NCBI GenBank assembly: GCA_017437745.1
Contig: JAFRYI010000003.1
Coordinates: 62,001 to 126,000, forward strand
Source of the DNA: Bacillota bacterium
Lineage (GTDB): Bacteria; Bacillota; Clostridia; Peptostreptococcales; Anaerovoracaceae
DNA length: 64,000 nt
Direction: 5' to 3'
In this document: piece after piece, positions 61,216 to 64,000 of the stretch
How the letters are laid out: every line of letters starts with the position of its first letter
How positions within the stretch are numbered: the stretch's first letter is position 1
Notes under the pieces: generated by a model
Seen by the model: the letters and a program-made list of their open reading frames with translations, nothing else
Told to the model about the DNA's origin: nothing
The model's database searches: none
Translations under genes and position numbers: made by a program

Positions 61216-64000
61216 CTATGCGTCTATCGTCGATATCGTCAGCGTGGTCTCCTCCAGCACGTCCAGCAGCACGCGCACCGTATCCAGCGATGTGAATATC
61301 GTAGCGTTGTTCTCCGTTGCCGCCTGGCGTATCGTGTGGCCGTCGGATTCAGCGCGGGTGGCGCCCACTTCGCTGGTGTTTATGATGTACGCGATGTGTC
61401 CCTGGCGTATGGATTCGAGGATCTCGTCGCTGCCTTCGCTTATCTTCTTGAGCACTCTGGTGCGTATTCCGTTCTCCTTAAGGAACCTGGCAGTTCCTGC
61501 GGTGGCCTCTATGTTGAATCCAAGGTTGTAGAACCTCTGGATCAGCGGCAGGGCCTCGTCGCGGTCCTTCTTGGCTACCGTCACGAATACGGTGCCGTAG
61601 TTCTTAAGCTTCAGTCCCGCTGCCTGCAGGGCCTTGTAGAGCGCGCGGTTCAGCTTGTCGTCGTAGCCTATGGCTTCGCCCGTGGACTTCATCTCCGGCG
61701 AAAGATAGGCGTCCAGACCCTTTATCTTGTTGAAGGAGAATACGGGCACCTTTACGTAGTAACGCTTCTTTTCCGGCGGATACAGGTCGAATATTCCCTG
61801 TTCCTTAAGGCTCTTGCCCAGGATGACTTCCGTGGCTATGTCCGCCAGGCTGTATCCCGTCGCCTTGGAGAGGAAGGGTACGGTCCTGGAGGATCTGGGG
61901 TTGACCTCTATGATGTGCACGTTGTCGTTCCTGTCCACGATGAACTGAATGTTGTACAGACCTATTATGCCAATGGCCGGTCCCAGTTTCTTGGCGTATC
62001 CGAGTATGGTCCCCTTTACTTTGTCCGAGATGGAGAAGGAGGGGTAGACACTTATGGAGTCTCCGGAGTGCACGCCGGTGCGTTCCACCAGTTCCATTAT
62101 GCCTGGCACGAACACGTCGCGTCCGTCGCAGACCGCGTCAACTTCCACTTCCTTGCCGAAGATGTACTTGTCCACCAGCACCGGTCTGTCCTTGTCTATC
62201 TCCACGGCGTTCTTAAGGTAGCGGCGCAGCTGCTCCTCGTCGGAGACTATCTGCATGGCGCGTCCTCCCAGAACGAAGCTGGGCCTTACGAGCACGGGGT
62301 ATCCGACTTCCTCGGCTGCCTTGACGCCGTCCTCTATGTTGGTGACTGCGTGTCCCGGCGGCTGGGGGATGCCCAGATCGGCGAGCAGCTTTTCGAAGCT
62401 GTCGCGGTTCTCCGCTGCGTCTATGGCCGCGCAGTCCGTGCCTATTATCTTAACCCCGCGCTTCATAAGGGGCTCGGCAAGGTTTATGGCTGTCTGGCCG
62501 CCCAGGGACGCTATCACGCCTTCGGGCTTTTCGAAGTTGATGATGGCCATCACGTCTTCCGGAGTCAGGGGCTCGAAGTAGAGCTTGTCCGCGGTGGTGT
62601 AGTCCGTGGATACTGTCTCCGGGTTGTTGTTGATTATTATGGCTTCGTAGCCGGCGCGCTTAATGGTCTGCACCGCGTGGACGGTGGAGTAGTCGAACTC
62701 CACGCCCTGGCCTATGCGTATGGGGCCCGCGCCCAGCACGATTATCTTCTTCTTGTCCGTGTGTATGGACTCGTTCTTTCCGGTGTAGGAGGAGTACAGG
62801 TATGCTATGTACTTGCCCGTGTGGAGGGTGTCCACCATGCGGAACACGGGGACGACCTTCTCCTTGAGCCTGCGCTCGTAGACGCTTATCTCGTCCAGGT
62901 TCCAGAGCTTGGCTATGTACTGGTCGGAGAATCCCATCAGTTTGGCTTCCTTAAGGACCTTGGCGCTGTTGACGTTCGCCGCCAGTTTCTTCTCCATGTC
63001 TACGATCTTTCTGAAGCTCTCCAGGAAGAGGCGGGTGATCATGGTCACTTCGTGCAGCCTTTCCATGTCCGCGCCGCGGCGCAGCAGCTCGAATACCGCG
63101 AACACGGCGTCCGCGCGGAAGTCCGAGATGTAGGTCCAGAGCTCGTCATCCGTAAAGCTGTCGAACTTGGGCAGGTGGAAGTGGCAGGCGCCGATCTCCA
63201 GCGACCTTACGGACTTGAGGCAGCATTCCTCCAGGGTGCTTCCTATGCCCATCACTTCGCCGGTGGCCTTCATCTGGGTGCCCAGGGTGTTGGGCGCGTC
63301 CGTGAACTTGTCGAAGGCGAAGCGCGGGAACTTGGCCACTATGTAGTCCAGGCTCGGCTCTATCGCTGCCGTTCCGCCGGCTACCGGGATCTCTTCCAGG
63401 GACATGCCCATTGCTATCTTAGCGGTAACGCGGGCGATGGGGTAGCCGCTTGCCTTGGACGCGAGGGCGGAGGATCTGGATACGCGCGGGTTTACTTCTA
63501 TCAGGAAGTACTCGCTGGTCTCCGGGTGCAGAGCGAACTGCACGTTGCAGCCGCCTTCTATCTTGAGCTCGCGGATTATCTTTATCGCGGAGTCGTTGAG
63601 CATCTTAAGGTCGTGGTCGTTGAGCGACAGTATCGGAGCCACTACCATGGAGTCTCCGGTGTGAACGCCTACGGGGTCCACGTTCTCCATGCCGCATATC
63701 GTTATGGCATGGTCGTTGGTGTCCCTCATTACCTCGAATTCTATCTCCTTGTAGCCTTTGACGCTCTTTTCTATCAGTACCTGGTGCACCGGGGAGAGAC
63801 GGAAGGCGTTGGTGCCGACTTCTACAAGTTCTTCCTCGTTGTACGCGAAGCCGCCGCCCGTACCGCCGAGGGTGAAGGCAGGCCTCAGGACTACGGGGTA
63901 GCCTATGCGCTTTGCCGCAGCCTTGGCTTCTTCAAGATCGTATGTGATCTCGGAGGGTATTACCGGCTCGCCTATGGACTGGCACATCTCCTTGAAGAGC
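61216..64000 (-). CDS. carB: Carbamoyl-phosphate synthase large subunit (5' end beyond window)
   Basis: The frame is open to the right edge; about 928 of an expected ~1070 residues are seen, lacking the first part of the N-terminal ATP-grasp. Two ATP-grasp halves are visible: EVNPRVSRSSALASKASGYP in the first, and EVNPRSSRTVPFLSKATGYS in the second after the oligomerisation domain. The linker between them has VLGAGPIRIGQGVEFDY. The C-terminal MGS-like allosteric domain ends the protein. It supplies carbamoyl phosphate to PyrB and heads the visible pyr operon. carA is expected just outside. Confidence 0.96.
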   Translation of the reverse strand, partial: LFKEMCQSIGEPVIPSEITYDLEEAKAAAKRIGYPVVLRPAFTLGGTGGGFAYNEEELVEVGTNAFRLSPVHQVLIEKSVKGYKEIEFEVMRDTNDHAITICGMENVDPVGVHTGDSMVVAPILSLNDHDLKMLNDSAIKIIRELKIEGGCNVQFALHPETSEYFLIEVNPRVSRSSALASKASGYPIARVTAKIAMGMSLEEIPVAGGTAAIEPSLDYIVAKFPRFAFDKFTDAPNTLGTQMKATGEVMGIGSTLEECCLKSVRSLEIGACHFHLPKFDSFTDDELWTYISDFRADAVFAVFELLRRGADMERLHEVTMITRLFLESFRKIVDMEKKLAANVNSAKVLKEAKLMGFSDQYIAKLWNLDEISVYERRLKEKVVPVFRMVDTLHTGKYIAYLYSSYTGKNESIHTDKKKIIVLGAGPIRIGQGVEFDYSTVHAVQTIKRAGYEAIIINNNPETVSTDYTTADKLYFEPLTPEDVMAIINFEKPEGVIASLGGQTAINLAEPLMKRGVKIIGTDCAAIDAAENRDSFEKLLADLGIPQPPGHAVTNIEDGVKAAEEVGYPVLVRPSFVLGGRAMQIVSDEEQLRRYLKNAVEIDKDRPVLVDKYIFGKEVEVDAVCDGRDVFVPGIMELVERTGVHSGDSISVYPSFSISDKVKGTILGYAKKLGPAIGIIGLYNIQFIVDRNDNVHIIEVNPRSSRTVPFLSKATGYSLADIATEVILGKSLKEQGIFDLYPPEKKRYYVKVPVFSFNKIKGLDAYLSPEMKSTGEAIGYDDKLNRALYKALQAAGLKLKNYGTVFVTVAKKDRDEALPLIQRFYNLGFNIEATAGTARFLKENGIRTRVLKKISEGSDEILESIRQGHIAYIINTSEVGATRAESDGHTIRQAATENNATIFTSLDTVRVLLDVLEETTLTISTIDA

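Overview
The window looks like a chromosomal segment from a low-redundancy, GC-moderate Bacillota of class Clostridia. The evidence is a Gram-positive-type dcw cluster with DivIB/FtsQ and PASTA-PBP, ZapA and MutS2 after pheST as in Bacillus, a PyrK/PyrD dihydroorotate dehydrogenase pair, a lysine riboswitch, CsoR-type copper control and a methylmalonyl-CoA decarboxylase alpha subunit. Assignment to a family is not possible from the sequence alone. Genes are tightly packed, with many ATGA/GTGA stop-start overlaps. Codon choice is unusual, with many ATA isoleucine codons. I see no insertion sequence, prophage or CRISPR array.

Layout. 1-4 kb: a Crp/Fnr regulator cut by the left edge, then two U32-family proteins. 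4-6.5 kb (minus): an M3 oligopeptidase and RNase HII. 6.5-17.8 kb: a divergent control region with MraZ-like boxes, then mraZ-rsmH-ftsL-ftsI-murF-murD-ftsW-murG-ftsQ-ftsZ. This dcw cluster lacks mraY, murE, murC and murB. 17.9-28 kb: a TrmH-family methyltransferase, pheS, pheT, zapA, mutS2, argS and a TPR protein. 28.1-28.4 kb: tRNA-Asn, tRNA-Leu and initiator tRNA-Met behind a consensus promoter.

28.5-42.2 kb is the most accessory-looking part. It has an apparently internally deleted monooxygenase remnant and a nitroreductase-like gene. Two separate MoxR-DUF58-membrane-protein operons flank a secreted Ig-like repeat gene split by an in-frame amber codon and a minus-strand trio (membrane protein, MFS transporter, C39-like cysteine peptidase). 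Asparaginase and a MazG-like pyrophosphohydrolase follow.

42.3-64 kb: a cyclase-family hydrolase, an AI-2E family transporter, dapA-dapB under a lysine riboswitch, a TetR regulator, and a copper module. In the copper module csoR has two matching operators, and copA has a C-terminal CopZ-like domain with its own ribosome-binding site. Then come an SGNH hydrolase, an MgtC protein, an epimerase, an mmdA-like carboxyltransferase and a zinc-ribbon membrane protein. Last is the minus-strand pyrimidine operon carB-pyrK-pyrD-pyrF-pyrE-pyrB ending in alanine racemase; its PyrB carries a PyrI-like zinc tail.

The best candidates for something unusual are the PyrB/zinc-tail chimera, the nested CopZ start in copA, the in-frame amber in the Ig-like surface gene, the deleted monooxygenase, and the paired MoxR modules. 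I do not see a wholly new defence or mobile system.
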